A DNA stretch of 64,000 bases from assembly GCA_023428375.1 (NCBI GenBank), contig JAEYYR010000001.1, positions 186,001-250,000 of the forward strand. Reading direction: 5' to 3'. Under the pieces are notes generated by a model. It searched no databases. It was not told the origin of the DNA and saw nothing but the letters and a program-made list of their open reading frames with translations. This DNA is from a bacterium (lineage in GTDB: Bacteria; Babelota; Babeliae; Babelales; Babelaceae). This document shows, piece by piece, positions 41,954 through 51,286 of this stretch; positions within the stretch are counted from its first letter, which is position 1; every line of letters begins with the position of its first letter. The position numbers were made by a program, and so were the translations under genes.

Positions 41954-43468
41954 ATGACGTATCAAGAACTCCGTCAGTCAGTAACTAAGGATGGTAATTT
42001 CATTTATAGCGGCACCATGCTCCATGAAAGTGCCCAAAGAAATCCAACTCACGTTGCTTTATTAACGCCTGAACAGACTATTGATTATCAAACGCTTGCT
42101 GCCCAGGCAAATCGCATAAGTAATTATTTTACCAAACAACGATTTTCGCCACGCTCAAAGATCATTCTACTATGTGAAAATGTCCCCACATACTTTTCCG
42201 TCTATTATGGCATCTGGCAAACAGGCGCTATTATAGTGCCGATTAATACTTTTTTAACTGAGCATGAACTTATCCACATTCTCAACGATTCAGAACCAGA
42301 AGCTATTTGCGTGTCACGCAAAATGCAAGACAAAATATTACAGCATGCTGGTGACACACCAGTGTATATAGTTGAAGAACTATTATCTTTAAGCGCCAAC
42401 CAATCACCAAACTTTACGCCAATAACCCTAGAACCCGACGAAGTTAGTGCCATATTATACACCTCTGGCACTACCGGTTTGCCAAAAGGCGTCATGCTGA
42501 GTTCTAAAAATATTATGACAAATATTATGCAAGCAGCACATGCTCTGCAAACTTCATTTGATCAACGCATTCTCGCGTTGTTACCGCTCTTTCACAGTTA
42601 CATGCAAAATATGTGTGTATGGAGCGCAATCTTAGTTGGCGCATCAATTATTGTTGCACCACGACTCGATCGTTCATCTATTCTTGCAGGATTAAAACTT
42701 AAACCAACAGTGATATTAGGTATTCCGGGGTTATATGGCTTGTTCTGCCTTATGAAAAACTTAGATTTCAGCTCTATACAATATTTTGTTTCTGGCGGTG
42801 ATGCATTGCCTGACAAAATTAGACAAGCATTTGAACTTATCTATCGTAGAAAAATATCTAATGGATATGGACTTACCGAAACTTCTCCCTCAATTAGCGC
42901 ACAGCTTGAAGATTGCTATACGGGAACTAACACCGTTGGCAAACCTATGCTTGATATCCAAATCTCCCTACGTGATGAAAACAATAAAGAAGTTTCTAAA
43001 GGTGGCATCGGACAACTTTGGGTTAAGGGTGATAATATCATGCTTGGCTATTTTAATGCTCCTGAAGCTACGGATGCGATAATCAAAGATGGATGGCTAA
43101 ATACAGGCGATCTTGCCCGTTTTGATTCGCGCGGTAATCTCGTGATTTGTGGTCGAGAAAAAGATTTGATCGTTAATAAAGGCATCAAAATCTATCCGCA
43201 AGAAATTGAAAACGTTTTAATGGGACATGCAGAAGTCACTGCCGCTGGCGTCGTGGGATTAAAAGTTGAAAACGAAGAAGTTCCGGTTGCATTCGTAGCA
43301 GTTCGTAACCCATCAGAACAACTTGCACAAGAATTGCGCGAATGGTGTCAACATCGACTTGCCCCATACAAAGTACCCAAAATAGTGTATTGCGAAAAAG
43401 AATTGCCTATGACAACTACCGGCAAAGTGGATAAAAAAGTGTTGAGAAAGAAATTAGTGAAAAATTAA
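41954..43468 (+). CDS. AMP-dependent acyl-CoA/acyl-ACP synthetase
   Basis: A 504-residue ANL-superfamily ligase. The P-loop motif is AILYTSGTTGLPKGVMLS; ISNGYGLTETSP, WLNTGDLARFD, GREKDLIVNKGIKIYPQEIE and the C-terminal catalytic Lys in MTTTGKVDKK follow in order. Such enzymes adenylate a carboxylic acid, most often a fatty acid, and transfer it to CoA or ACP. Similarity of the C-terminal part is closest to long-chain fatty-acid ligases. Use of host fatty acids is an inference. Located 5 bases after a ferredoxin gene. Confidence 0.9.
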   Translation: MTYQELRQSVTKDGNFIYSGTMLHESAQRNPTHVALLTPEQTIDYQTLAAQANRISNYFTKQRFSPRSKIILLCENVPTYFSVYYGIWQTGAIIVPINTFLTEHELIHILNDSEPEAICVSRKMQDKILQHAGDTPVYIVEELLSLSANQSPNFTPITLEPDEVSAILYTSGTTGLPKGVMLSSKNIMTNIMQAAHALQTSFDQRILALLPLFHSYMQNMCVWSAILVGASIIVAPRLDRSSILAGLKLKPTVILGIPGLYGLFCLMKNLDFSSIQYFVSGGDALPDKIRQAFELIYRRKISNGYGLTETSPSISAQLEDCYTGTNTVGKPMLDIQISLRDENNKEVSKGGIGQLWVKGDNIMLGYFNAPEATDAIIKDGWLNTGDLARFDSRGNLVICGREKDLIVNKGIKIYPQEIENVLMGHAEVTAAGVVGLKVENEEVPVAFVAVRNPSEQLAQELREWCQHRLAPYKVPKIVYCEKELPMTTTGKVDKKVLRKKLVKN

Positions 43469-43702
43469 TTACTCACTTTCACTTTGATTTTCATTATCAA
43501 CATGTTGATCAACGATCTTTTTGATCTCCCAGTATTCCTTTATGTGGGATAAAAAATTTTGCTTTGATTGAACAATCTGAATTCTTTTAGCTTTTAATTG
43601 CCTTTCTAATACTTCACAGACAATCTTTTCATGTTCCGATTCATTGGAATGTATAAGAGCTGTGAAAAAAAAAGATAAAAACAAATATAAAAATTTATTC
43701 AT
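43469..43702 (-). CDS. Small exported protein, unknown
   Basis: A 77-residue protein: signal peptide (FLYLFLSFFFTALIHSNES) then a short charged helix (VCEVLERQLKAKRIQIVQSK) and an acidic end. The ATG at 43702 matches the start of the signal peptide. The stop abuts the ligase stop on the other strand. No family recognised. Confidence 0.58.
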   Translation of the reverse strand: MNKFLYLFLSFFFTALIHSNESEHEKIVCEVLERQLKAKRIQIVQSKQNFLSHIKEYWEIKKIVDQHVDNENQSESE

Positions 43703-43782
43703 AACAAAAAATTCTAAGTTAAGTATAGTATTGTAAGCATTCATTATAGCACCTACCTATGATAACCTACTAGAAATCTCGG

Positions 43783-44046
43783 CTAAACATTGCTTGTCTT
43801 CTGAGCTTTCCAACGATCAATTTCATCTTCTAGTTCTAATTCCCTCTTTCTCTGTTTTTTCCTAATAATCTCGATTGAATTGTTAAACTTCGTCTCATTA
43901 TCTTTTGTTTTATTAAGCGCTGGAACCAGGTACGGAAGCATTTGCGGAATATTAAACGTGATTGTCATTTTTTTATTTGCAACCGACACTGTTCTTCCCG
44001 CTTGAATGAAAAACACAAAGAAAATATACATCAAATAACGATACAT
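43783..44046 (-). CDS. Small exported protein, unknown
   Basis: An 87-residue protein with a signal-like N-terminus (YLMYIFFVFFIQAGRT) and a charged C-terminal helix (IRKKQRKRELELEDEIDRW). AGGAG is well placed before the ATG at 44046. It probably forms a pair with the small exported gene at 43469. No family recognised. Confidence 0.58.
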   Translation of the reverse strand: MYRYLMYIFFVFFIQAGRTVSVANKKMTITFNIPQMLPYLVPALNKTKDNETKFNNSIEIIRKKQRKRELELEDEIDRWKAQKTSNV

Positions 44047-44144
44047 CACTCTCCTCTTATGTATGTTTTAATAAAATCTTCTTTTCTAATACATTTTAGT
44101 GAATATAGTATTTAGAAAAACCAACGTATTCAACAAAATGTCGT

Positions 44145-45197
44145 ATGAAGCTTGTACATATATTACCAGGACTAACTCGTGGTGGCGCAGAAGAATTACT
44201 GGTGCAAATTATTCAACAGTTGCCACACCACGAACATCACATCTTCTACGTATATGATGGACCATTAAAACAGCGCTTGTTGGACTCAGGCGCACATCTG
44301 CATCATATTCAAGGAATATTCTTTTCTTATGATTTATTCTACTTTTATCATCTTATTAAAAAGATGCACATTTTATCTCCTGATTGTATCCATGCACTTT
44401 TATGGAGTGCATCAATAGTAGCAAGAATTATGGGGAAATTATTAAGAATACCTGTAGTTTGCGGCATCCATGCACGTCATAGTTATGAAGGTAAATTCCG
44501 CGTGTTAGCACAACGCCTTGTACCGATAATGCCACAAAAATTTATTGCCGCATCAAAAGGAATTGCTGAAGATTTAATAATCTATCACAACGTTGATCCT
44601 AGTCTTATTACGACAATTGAAAATGGCATTAGTATTCCCGCTGATTGTGATAAAAAAAATACCTCACGGATATCAATACTTGCAGTTGGAAGATTTGTAC
44701 CATTCAAAAACTTTGTATTACTCATTAATCTGTTTTGCAAGCTTGTTACCTATAGGCCAAATATTCATCTGACTCTTGTCGGATGGGGACCTCAAGAAAA
44801 CGAATTAAAATTATTAGTTAAAAATCTAACACTTGAACAGCACATAACTTTTGTAATTAATCAGCCCGCTCAGCCCTATTTTGAAACAGCCGATATATTT
44901 ATTCAACCTTCAATTAACGAAGGCTTATCAATCGCACTCCTTGAAGCCTTCGCGTACGAATGTGCAGTTGTAGTTAATAGTACCAATCACACCCATGATG
45001 TTATAGATCATATGGCAACCGGTATAATTGTTAATTGTTGGCAGACCGATGTATTCGTACAACAATTAATTACAATAATAGATGATGAAAATCTGAGAAC
45101 TAAACTGCAAAAATCTGGAAAACAATTAGTGTGTACAAAGTACTCAATAAATAATGTAGCGCAGCGATATGATCAAATATTTAACAATGCTATCTAA
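44145..45197 (+). CDS. GT4-type glycosyltransferase
   Basis: A 350-residue GT-B enzyme. Start KLVHILPGLTRGGAEELLVQ is a group 1 hallmark, ILAVGRFVPFKNF and LVGWGPQENELKLL mark the second domain, and INEGLSIALLEAFAYECAVV contains the E-x7-E nucleotide-sugar motif. Related to the enzyme at 21866. Substrate unknown. Its stop overlaps the end of the convergent LOG gene by 4 bp. Confidence 0.88.
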   Translation: MKLVHILPGLTRGGAEELLVQIIQQLPHHEHHIFYVYDGPLKQRLLDSGAHLHHIQGIFFSYDLFYFYHLIKKMHILSPDCIHALLWSASIVARIMGKLLRIPVVCGIHARHSYEGKFRVLAQRLVPIMPQKFIAASKGIAEDLIIYHNVDPSLITTIENGISIPADCDKKNTSRISILAVGRFVPFKNFVLLINLFCKLVTYRPNIHLTLVGWGPQENELKLLVKNLTLEQHITFVINQPAQPYFETADIFIQPSINEGLSIALLEAFAYECAVVVNSTNHTHDVIDHMATGIIVNCWQTDVFVQQLITIIDDENLRTKLQKSGKQLVCTKYSINNVAQRYDQIFNNAI

Positions 45198-45877
45198 TCA
45201 CACTTGCAATGTTTGTACAAAATATCAAAGGCCTCTGAAACTTCATCGACTACACTGATATGTGGATATACTCTATCAGGTTTAAACAATTGATAACTAA
45301 TTGCTTTTTCAAGCTGCTGCATAAAAGGCTGCCAATAACTACGAGAAATTAAGATAATGGGTGCTTTTTCATGCTTTTCTGTTTGGATCAAATTTAATAG
45401 CTCACACAGTTCATCAAGGGTGCCGATTCCCCCGGGGAAAAAAACAAAACCAATAGAGTAATACATTAATAAATATTTTCGAGCAAAGAAATAATCCAAG
45501 GTGATCGATTCACGAACATATGGATTGACCATCTCTTGTTTAAGTCCCATCACACCAATACCAATAGAGCGTGTTTCTCCCGGCTTAGCATGTGCTGCTC
45601 CAGAATTTGCAGCCTCCATAATTCCAGGACCCCCACCAGTGATAACTGAAATATCATGCTCCACAAGCATGCTGGCTAGCTTATGAGCCTTTTTTATAAA
45701 TTCACTGTCATTGGGCAATAAGTGCCCACCAAAGATACTGACTGATGGTCTTGTTAATTTTTCTAGGCGGTAACCACCGTACATAATTTGTAGACCCACT
45801 TTAAAAAAGCTAAGCCCAAGACCCAGTGTAGTTTTTAAGCGTTGAAACCAGCTTTTTGTTTTCAACTTAGTATTCAT
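45194..45877 (-). CDS. LOG-family protein (TIGR00730), nucleoside monophosphate phosphoribohydrolase-like
   Basis: A 227-residue Rossmann-like protein with both LOG signatures: VITGGGPGIMEAANSGA and FFPGGIGTLDELCELL (PGG-x-GT-x-x-E), plus the conserved Arg in MVNPYVRESITLDYFFARK. LOG enzymes release ribose 5-phosphate from cytokinin or purine nucleotides; bacterial members may act on AMP. Start set at the ATG at 45877, preceded by AGAGGAAG. An amphipathic N-terminal segment (LGLGLSFFKVGLQIMY) might touch the membrane. Confidence 0.9.
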   Translation of the reverse strand: MNTKLKTKSWFQRLKTTLGLGLSFFKVGLQIMYGGYRLEKLTRPSVSIFGGHLLPNDSEFIKKAHKLASMLVEHDISVITGGGPGIMEAANSGAAHAKPGETRSIGIGVMGLKQEMVNPYVRESITLDYFFARKYLLMYYSIGFVFFPGGIGTLDELCELLNLIQTEKHEKAPIILISRSYWQPFMQQLEKAISYQLFKPDRVYPHISVVDEVSEAFDILYKHCKCD

Positions 45878-45946
45878 ATCTTCCTCTTGAAGTCCAAGCA
45901 TGCGTATACTTTTTGCAACACCATATCCATTGTGAGAGGTTGTACT

Positions 45947-47176
45947 ATGCGTTTCAATGTTATGGCGTTTGTAGTGTGTAGCTTAACGAGCTTTACCCTT
46001 ACAAAACAAGATTATTGGCTCACCATTTTTGTCCACGGTTCCGTCGGACTTCGCCCCAGCCTTGCCGTTAACACCTTAATGCATTTAATAACCGACCAAA
46101 TTGAAGAATCACCCTACCGAAAAACCGTAGAAGCTATACGCGCTGATCACTTTTTTTATAAAAATCAGGCGATACAACAAATCGGATTACTGCCAATTCA
46201 TACATTAAACGGAAATTATGAAAATAGTGCCGCACAATTATTTGCTGATTTGTATAACTACGTGCAACAAGAGGTGAACCCAGAACAAACCAATATTTAT
46301 TATACCTATGGATGGTCGGGACTCATTAGTCATAAAGCGCGGTACAAAGATGCCCGCATCTTCTATGAAAAATTGAGAGAAGAATTAAATGAATTAAAAA
46401 AACGACATATTACCCCAAAAATACGTATTGTAGCGTACAGCCACGGTGGTAATATTGGATTACTGCTAGGACGCATACGTGAAGAACTTTATCCCAATGA
46501 TACCTTTGAAATTAATGAATTAGTATTGATTGGTACCCCAATCCAAAGTCAAACAGATTTCCTGGTATGTAATCCTATATTCATTAAAGTATATAATATC
46601 TATTCACGCGGCGATTGTATCCAGCCACTTGATTGCTTTTCGCCCTACCGCTTTTTCTCACGTCGTCGTTTTAAATCATGCGGAAGATATAACGTTCCAC
46701 GTAAAGTTATACAGATCGAGATCAAAATCAAAGCACCAGGCAATAAGCCAGCTAACTTGAGAAAGTGGCATGACCGTTCTCCTGGTCACCTTGAGCTGTG
46801 GACTTTTGGCTGGCCAATAGATACCCATTCGTTCTATCGCACCTACTTTCCTCTTACTCCGTTACCTACCGGAATCTTTGCACCGTTATTTACTGACATT
46901 GCAGATGACTGTGATGATTTAGGTTCACAAATAGTGTTGGAATGGTACCCAGCTATAGGAAAAATGGAAGTACGTGCACGAAGAAGCTACAAACGCTATT
47001 GTATAGACTTTCTAGATGCTGAACAACTCGCTACGATGAAACATTATGCCTATGAGCATCAACCACCATCGTATACCCATGTTGTAGCTGAATGCCGGAC
47101 CTGTGAAGTAGTACGTCAAGCAAATGATAGAAAAATTATAAGAAAAAAAAGAACTAGTCCTTGCTTTCAGGCATAA
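45947..47176 (+). CDS. Exported lipase-like alpha/beta hydrolase
   Basis: A 409-residue protein with a signal peptide (VMAFVVCSLTSFTLTKQ). LTIFVHGSVGL holds an oxyanion-type HG, and IRIVAYSHGGNIGLLLG is the nucleophile elbow (A-x-S-x-G-G). ELVLIGTPIQSQTDF follows as in lipases of the PGAP1/triacylglycerol-lipase type. A His near the C-terminus could complete the triad. GAGAGG precedes the ATG at 45947. Secreted lipid or ester hydrolysis is inferred. The last 23 bp overlap rsmA on the other strand. Confidence 0.75.
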   Translation: MRFNVMAFVVCSLTSFTLTKQDYWLTIFVHGSVGLRPSLAVNTLMHLITDQIEESPYRKTVEAIRADHFFYKNQAIQQIGLLPIHTLNGNYENSAAQLFADLYNYVQQEVNPEQTNIYYTYGWSGLISHKARYKDARIFYEKLREELNELKKRHITPKIRIVAYSHGGNIGLLLGRIREELYPNDTFEINELVLIGTPIQSQTDFLVCNPIFIKVYNIYSRGDCIQPLDCFSPYRFFSRRRFKSCGRYNVPRKVIQIEIKIKAPGNKPANLRKWHDRSPGHLELWTFGWPIDTHSFYRTYFPLTPLPTGIFAPLFTDIADDCDDLGSQIVLEWYPAIGKMEVRARRSYKRYCIDFLDAEQLATMKHYAYEHQPPSYTHVVAECRTCEVVRQANDRKIIRKKRTSPCFQA

Positions 47177-48008
47177 TCAAGCGCCAGATTGATAACAATT
47201 GCTCAAATGACATCTGTTGTGCACGAAGCTCTAATAAGTCTTCAGAAATTTTATCAATAGCATAATGTGATTGCATCATGTTATTTCTAAAGGTGCGGCG
47301 TGGTTGCCTGAAACACATTTTAATAAAATTCCAAAACTCTTCAGCTTTAGGAATAGGTTGGGATTGGCGAGGTTTGAAGTAAAGTAAGCGGGAGTCAACA
47401 CTTGGTGGTGGTAAAAATGCGCCAGGTTTTATCTTCTCCATTAATTGCCAATCAAAATGATATTGCAAAAAGAGACTTATAAAACCATAGCCACGGCCAC
47501 CTTTTGATACGATTTTCTGAGCAACTTCTTCTTGTACCATAACCACTCCTTCAGTAAAGAGATCTTTATATTCTCTAATACGGTGAAGAATAGGAAAGGT
47601 AATTTGGTAGGGAAGATTAGCGAGCAAGATCCATGGAGCAAATTCACGTAATGGTTCAAGATTGGTTGAGAGAATATTATCTTCAATAACGCGCATGCGC
47701 TTATCGGGATAATGTTGTTGAACGTAGGTAGCCCAGTCATGGTCAATCTCAAAAATCCATAACCGTGCGGCATTGGTTTGCAAAATAGAACGACTTAAAA
47801 AACCATCCCCACAGCCAATTTCCATTATGGATGAGCTGGGGTTTATGGTTACTTTATTAATCATATGATCAACAACTGATTGCGTACGCAAAAAGTGTTG
47901 ACCATATTGTTTTTTAATAGTGCGGCCTTCGATGGAAGGCGGGTAATTATAATTCGGTGTATTTTTTTTCACTGCCGTATGATTTTTCGACCGGGTATTT
48001 CTTTTCAT
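47154..48008 (-). CDS. rsmA: 16S rRNA (adenine-N6,N6)-dimethyltransferase
   Basis: A 284-residue SAM methyltransferase (KsgA) that dimethylates A1518/A1519 of 16S rRNA. KKQYGQHFLRTQSVVD is the family start, SIMEIGCGDGFLS the SAM loop, and ILLANLPYQITFPI contains the catalytic NLPY. The C-terminal domain includes GAFLPPPSVDSRLLYF. A Lys/Asn-rich N-terminal extension of about 30 residues is unusual, so a later start is possible. The gene overlaps the MazG-like gene by 62 bp. Confidence 0.93.
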   Translation of the reverse strand: MKRNTRSKNHTAVKKNTPNYNYPPSIEGRTIKKQYGQHFLRTQSVVDHMINKVTINPSSSIMEIGCGDGFLSRSILQTNAARLWIFEIDHDWATYVQQHYPDKRMRVIEDNILSTNLEPLREFAPWILLANLPYQITFPILHRIREYKDLFTEGVVMVQEEVAQKIVSKGGRGYGFISLFLQYHFDWQLMEKIKPGAFLPPPSVDSRLLYFKPRQSQPIPKAEEFWNFIKMCFRQPRRTFRNNMMQSHYAIDKISEDLLELRAQQMSFEQLLSIWRLIMPESKD

Positions 48009-48306
48009 TTAACTGCATCTTCTTTTCAAAAGCTGCTGCTAAATCAATGTTCGATTGTTTACAAAAATCTACTAGATTATAAAGAATGTCTGCAACTTCA
48101 TTTTCTATTGCATCACGCTTATCTTCTACTACTTTATATGATTTTTCTTTATCTGACCAGGTAAAAATCTCAAGCAACTCAGATGCCTCAACCGACAAAT
48201 TAATAGCCATATTAAGAGGGGAATGGAATTGTCTCCAGTTTCGCTCTTCTACAAACCGAGTAACTTTATCCTGTATTTCTTTTATAGTAGCGGTTCTATC
48301 ATTCAT
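47947..48306 (-). CDS. MazG-like NTP pyrophosphohydrolase; possible exported longer form
   Basis: A 119-residue all-alpha pyrophosphatase of the MazG/RS21-C6 type: FVEERNWRQFHSPLNMAINLS, then metal-binding EASELLEIF (E-x-x-E-type) and NEVADILYNLVDFC (E-x-x-D). Such enzymes hydrolyse dCTP or damaged nucleotides to the monophosphate. The frame is open a further 21 codons to an ATG at 48369, and that extension (VVVFLQFCIVFFIIQESYA) reads like a signal peptide. I use the ATG at 48306, where the family begins. The gene follows mreB closely and overlaps rsmA by 62 bp. Confidence 0.8.
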   Translation of the reverse strand: MNDRTATIKEIQDKVTRFVEERNWRQFHSPLNMAINLSVEASELLEIFTWSDKEKSYKVVEDKRDAIENEVADILYNLVDFCKQSNIDLAAAFEKKMQLNEKKYPVEKSYGSEKKYTEL

Positions 48307-48376
48307 AGTCGCATAACTTTCTTGAATTATAAAAAAGACAATGCAAAATTGCAAAAATACTACAACCATAATCGTC

Positions 48377-49423
48377 TTATCTCATCAATGCATCTTTGAG
48401 CGCATCAAAGTTTTCCAGAACCTTACCGGCACCATTAACTACGCAAAGTAATGGATTTTCCGCAATACGAACTGGTAAACCTGTTTCTTTTGATACCAAT
48501 CTATCAAGACCACGGAGCAATGAACCGCCACCAGCCATCATGATACCTTTATCAACTAAATCTGAAGAAAGTTCAGGTGGTGTATTTTCAAGCGCCACAC
48601 GTATTACATCAATAATAACCGCAATCGTTTCAAGCAATGATTCATGAACTTCAAGACCGGTCAACGTAATTGTTTTTGGAACACCAGTGATTAAATCGCG
48701 ACCCTTAACTTCCATACTATCAATATGTTCTTCAGGCATAACGGTACCGATTTCAATTTTGATCATTTCAGCAGTACGTTCACCAATCAACAGATTGTAT
48801 TTGCGTTTAACATATTGGATGATTGCTTGATCCATTTCATCTCCGCCAACACGTACAGAACGGCAGAACACCACACCATTAAGCGTAATAACAGCAACTT
48901 CGGTTGTACCACCACCAATATCAACAATCATGCTTGCTGATGGATCGTGTACCGGTAAACCTGCACCGATTGCTGCCGCCATTGGTTCCATAATGGTATA
49001 TACTTCGCCTGCACGAGCACCCGCTTGTTCAGCAGAATCGATCACGGCACGACGTTCTACTTGAGTAATACCTGAAGGCACACCGATAATCATGCGAGGA
49101 CGTACCAATAGACGACGATTGTCGTGTACTTCCCGAATAAAGTAACGCAACATGCTTTCAGTTAATTCAAAGTTTGCAATAACCCCGTCACGCATTGGGC
49201 GACATGCAATAATATTTTCTGGTGTTTTACCAAGCATTTCTTTTGCCAGTTTACCGGCTGCCAAAACTTGTTTGGTATCGTTTCGTACTGCAACCACGCT
49301 TGGTTCATTCAATACGATTCCTTGACCAGGCACATACACCACAGTGTTTGCGGTTCCTAAGTCAATTGCCAAATCGTTTGAAAATAAACTAAACAAACGA
49401 CGTGCAGGGAAAAAATTTCTCAT
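48377..49423 (-). CDS. mreB: Rod shape-determining protein MreB
   Basis: A 348-residue actin-like ATPase organising lateral wall synthesis. LAIDLGTANTVVYVPGQGIV is the phosphate-1 loop, MIVDIGGGTTEVAVITLNG phosphate-2, and MMAGGGSLLRGLDRLV the adenosine motif. The amphipathic N-terminal helix (NFFPARRLFSLF) can bind the membrane. Length and motifs are standard. mreC and mreD are not adjacent, though the small membrane protein at 33518 could be MreD-like. Located directly downstream of the second barrel gene. Confidence 0.97.
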   Translation of the reverse strand: MRNFFPARRLFSLFSNDLAIDLGTANTVVYVPGQGIVLNEPSVVAVRNDTKQVLAAGKLAKEMLGKTPENIIACRPMRDGVIANFELTESMLRYFIREVHDNRRLLVRPRMIIGVPSGITQVERRAVIDSAEQAGARAGEVYTIMEPMAAAIGAGLPVHDPSASMIVDIGGGTTEVAVITLNGVVFCRSVRVGGDEMDQAIIQYVKRKYNLLIGERTAEMIKIEIGTVMPEEHIDSMEVKGRDLITGVPKTITLTGLEVHESLLETIAVIIDVIRVALENTPPELSSDLVDKGIMMAGGGSLLRGLDRLVSKETGLPVRIAENPLLCVVNGAGKVLENFDALKDALMR

Positions 49424-49437
49424 TGTTTTACCTCAAA

Positions 49438-50694
49438 TCAAAAATCTGCTTCTATAATTAAAGAAACGCCTTGCGTTTTGAAAACATTTTGGGTGACCAA
49501 ACCATTCACCGGCATATCCCAAGTTAATGATAATGTTGGATAATAGCTATGACATTCGCTATCTGGTGCAAAATCATAGAACAAACCTAACATTACATAT
49601 TCTCTCATCCAACGAGAACGCTCGCTGAGTAATTGAAGATTTGGTTGTGGGACTAAATTACTTGAAACTGACCAGCAATCATTGTCATGGAAAATAATTG
49701 CATATGAAAATCTAAATCCTAATTTATCGCGGATACCTTCAAGCGTAACCCATGGAACAAAACCAATAGTTATACCCGGATCAACATTTGCTGGTGCAAT
49801 GATTGCGCCAAAATTGGTAGGTTCTAGAAGCGCGGGCATTCGTTGTAATGAGGTGCGTGAAAAGCGTTTTCCTACACGAAACTGAGCTCCAGCTTCAACA
49901 TCTTCTTTGAGAATACAGTTTGCATTCAACTCACCATACATACCCCAATGACGATCTCCGCCAATTGAAATTGATGCCGGATTATAAATATTTCGCGCAG
50001 GCGCTGCTGGCAAATACACACCAACTTGAGCACCAATATCATAGCGTTTTAAACGGTGTTTATAATCACCGGTATGAAAGAATCGAAGATATAATTCAAA
50101 ATCAGTTAACGCAGTTTTTGACCAAATGCCTGGTTCTGTTTGAAGATAAGTTTTTATAAGTTCATTAGTAAGAAAGATTTCGCGTTCATCACCGGGTCCG
50201 AGTATTACACCACGTAATAATTCACGATTACGAATCATATTCATGCGAGAATTAACATGAATCACACCACCATCAATACCAATAGCAACGTTAGGATGCA
50301 AAACGCTGTAAAAATTAAAGGCTGCACCAAATGCATCAAAACGACCCGCTATGTTCCAGCGTACTGGTCCTAGAAATCCTTGAAAATCTGAACGGAATAA
50401 ACTTGAGGTGGTAATGCCTGCAGTTTGCAATGCTTGATCCAGCTCATTGGAATCATAGATACCAAAAATATCAAATAATCCTAAGTTTTGATCTTTTGAT
50501 TGGCACCAGGAACTGTTAGCAAACATGCCATACAACTGAGCTGAATAACGAATACCATAAGGAGAAGCGTCTTGACGAATAAAAGGTTTATAAAATAAAT
50601 AATTAACTAAAAATCTATTATCTTCTAAACCCCACACCAAACAATTGAGGAATATAAGAATAAAAAAAGGAGAATGACGTCGCCATGCAACCAT
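49438..50694 (-). CDS. Outer-membrane beta-barrel protein related to the barrel at 13686
   Basis: A 418-residue exported barrel with a hydrophobic N-terminus (FFILIFLNCLVWGLEDN), many alternating strands and a terminal Phe (LIIEADF). It shares patterns with the protein at 13686: an acidic segment LGLFDIFGIYDSNELDQAL matching LGLFFPEADGNDDILNQLL, a GRFD/ARFD strand, and RDKLGFRFSYAIIFHDNDC. Unlike that protein it lacks the cysteine cluster. Probably a porin. It ends 14 bases before mreB on the same strand. Confidence 0.75.
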   Translation of the reverse strand: MVAWRRHSPFFILIFLNCLVWGLEDNRFLVNYLFYKPFIRQDASPYGIRYSAQLYGMFANSSWCQSKDQNLGLFDIFGIYDSNELDQALQTAGITTSSLFRSDFQGFLGPVRWNIAGRFDAFGAAFNFYSVLHPNVAIGIDGGVIHVNSRMNMIRNRELLRGVILGPGDEREIFLTNELIKTYLQTEPGIWSKTALTDFELYLRFFHTGDYKHRLKRYDIGAQVGVYLPAAPARNIYNPASISIGGDRHWGMYGELNANCILKEDVEAGAQFRVGKRFSRTSLQRMPALLEPTNFGAIIAPANVDPGITIGFVPWVTLEGIRDKLGFRFSYAIIFHDNDCWSVSSNLVPQPNLQLLSERSRWMREYVMLGLFYDFAPDSECHSYYPTLSLTWDMPVNGLVTQNVFKTQGVSLIIEADF

Positions 50695-50782
50695 ACGTAC
50701 TATCCTGCTGTAGCGGTGTAGTTATTTGTTTAAAGCATGCTCTAGTTTACAATGCAACAAGTATCATGGCAATTTTGAAAAA

Positions 50783-51268
50783 TTAACTCTTTGTTATAAG
50801 CATTGGAAACAAACGATTTGGTGTGAGATAGTTCACAAATTCTCGACGCGTAACATAATCATAAAGAACATTTAATTCTTGCACTCGTTGGTCTGAATCA
50901 CTTAATTGTTGATTCAATGAAGGCAAACCATCATTATTAATTTTTCGTTGATTCAGAAGACTCAATAATGTACTAGCTGCTCGCAATTTAACTATGGTTT
51001 CTAATGTTTGAAAATTAGTAATTTCCCATTCCACTTCAGCTTTCAATTTAAACCCAAGAGCAGTTTTTGAAAAATATTCTCTGAGAAAAAAATCAAATTC
51101 TTGGTCATATTTAATTTTAGTTTTTAGTGGATTCAAAATCTTATCTAAACGTGCCATTTCTTGAGCATAAAATATTTTAATATCCGGCGGTTGAGGAATG
51201 AATTGATGATGTGAAACTTCGGATGCTAAGACAATTACTGGAATTATGGATAAAATAATCTTGTACAT
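50783..51268 (-). CDS. Exported helical protein, unknown
   Basis: A 161-residue protein with a signal peptide (YKIILSIIPVIVLASE) followed by mostly helical, charged sequence (AQEMARLDKILNPLKTKIK). It is the third of three similar-sized exported genes on the minus strand (with 51287 and 51762). No family recognised. Start at the ATG at 51268; a GTG three codons upstream is possible. Confidence 0.6.
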   Translation of the reverse strand: MYKIILSIIPVIVLASEVSHHQFIPQPPDIKIFYAQEMARLDKILNPLKTKIKYDQEFDFFLREYFSKTALGFKLKAEVEWEITNFQTLETIVKLRAASTLLSLLNQRKINNDGLPSLNQQLSDSDQRVQELNVLYDYVTRREFVNYLTPNRLFPMLITKS

Positions 51269-51286
51269 ATGATTCACTAATATAAA

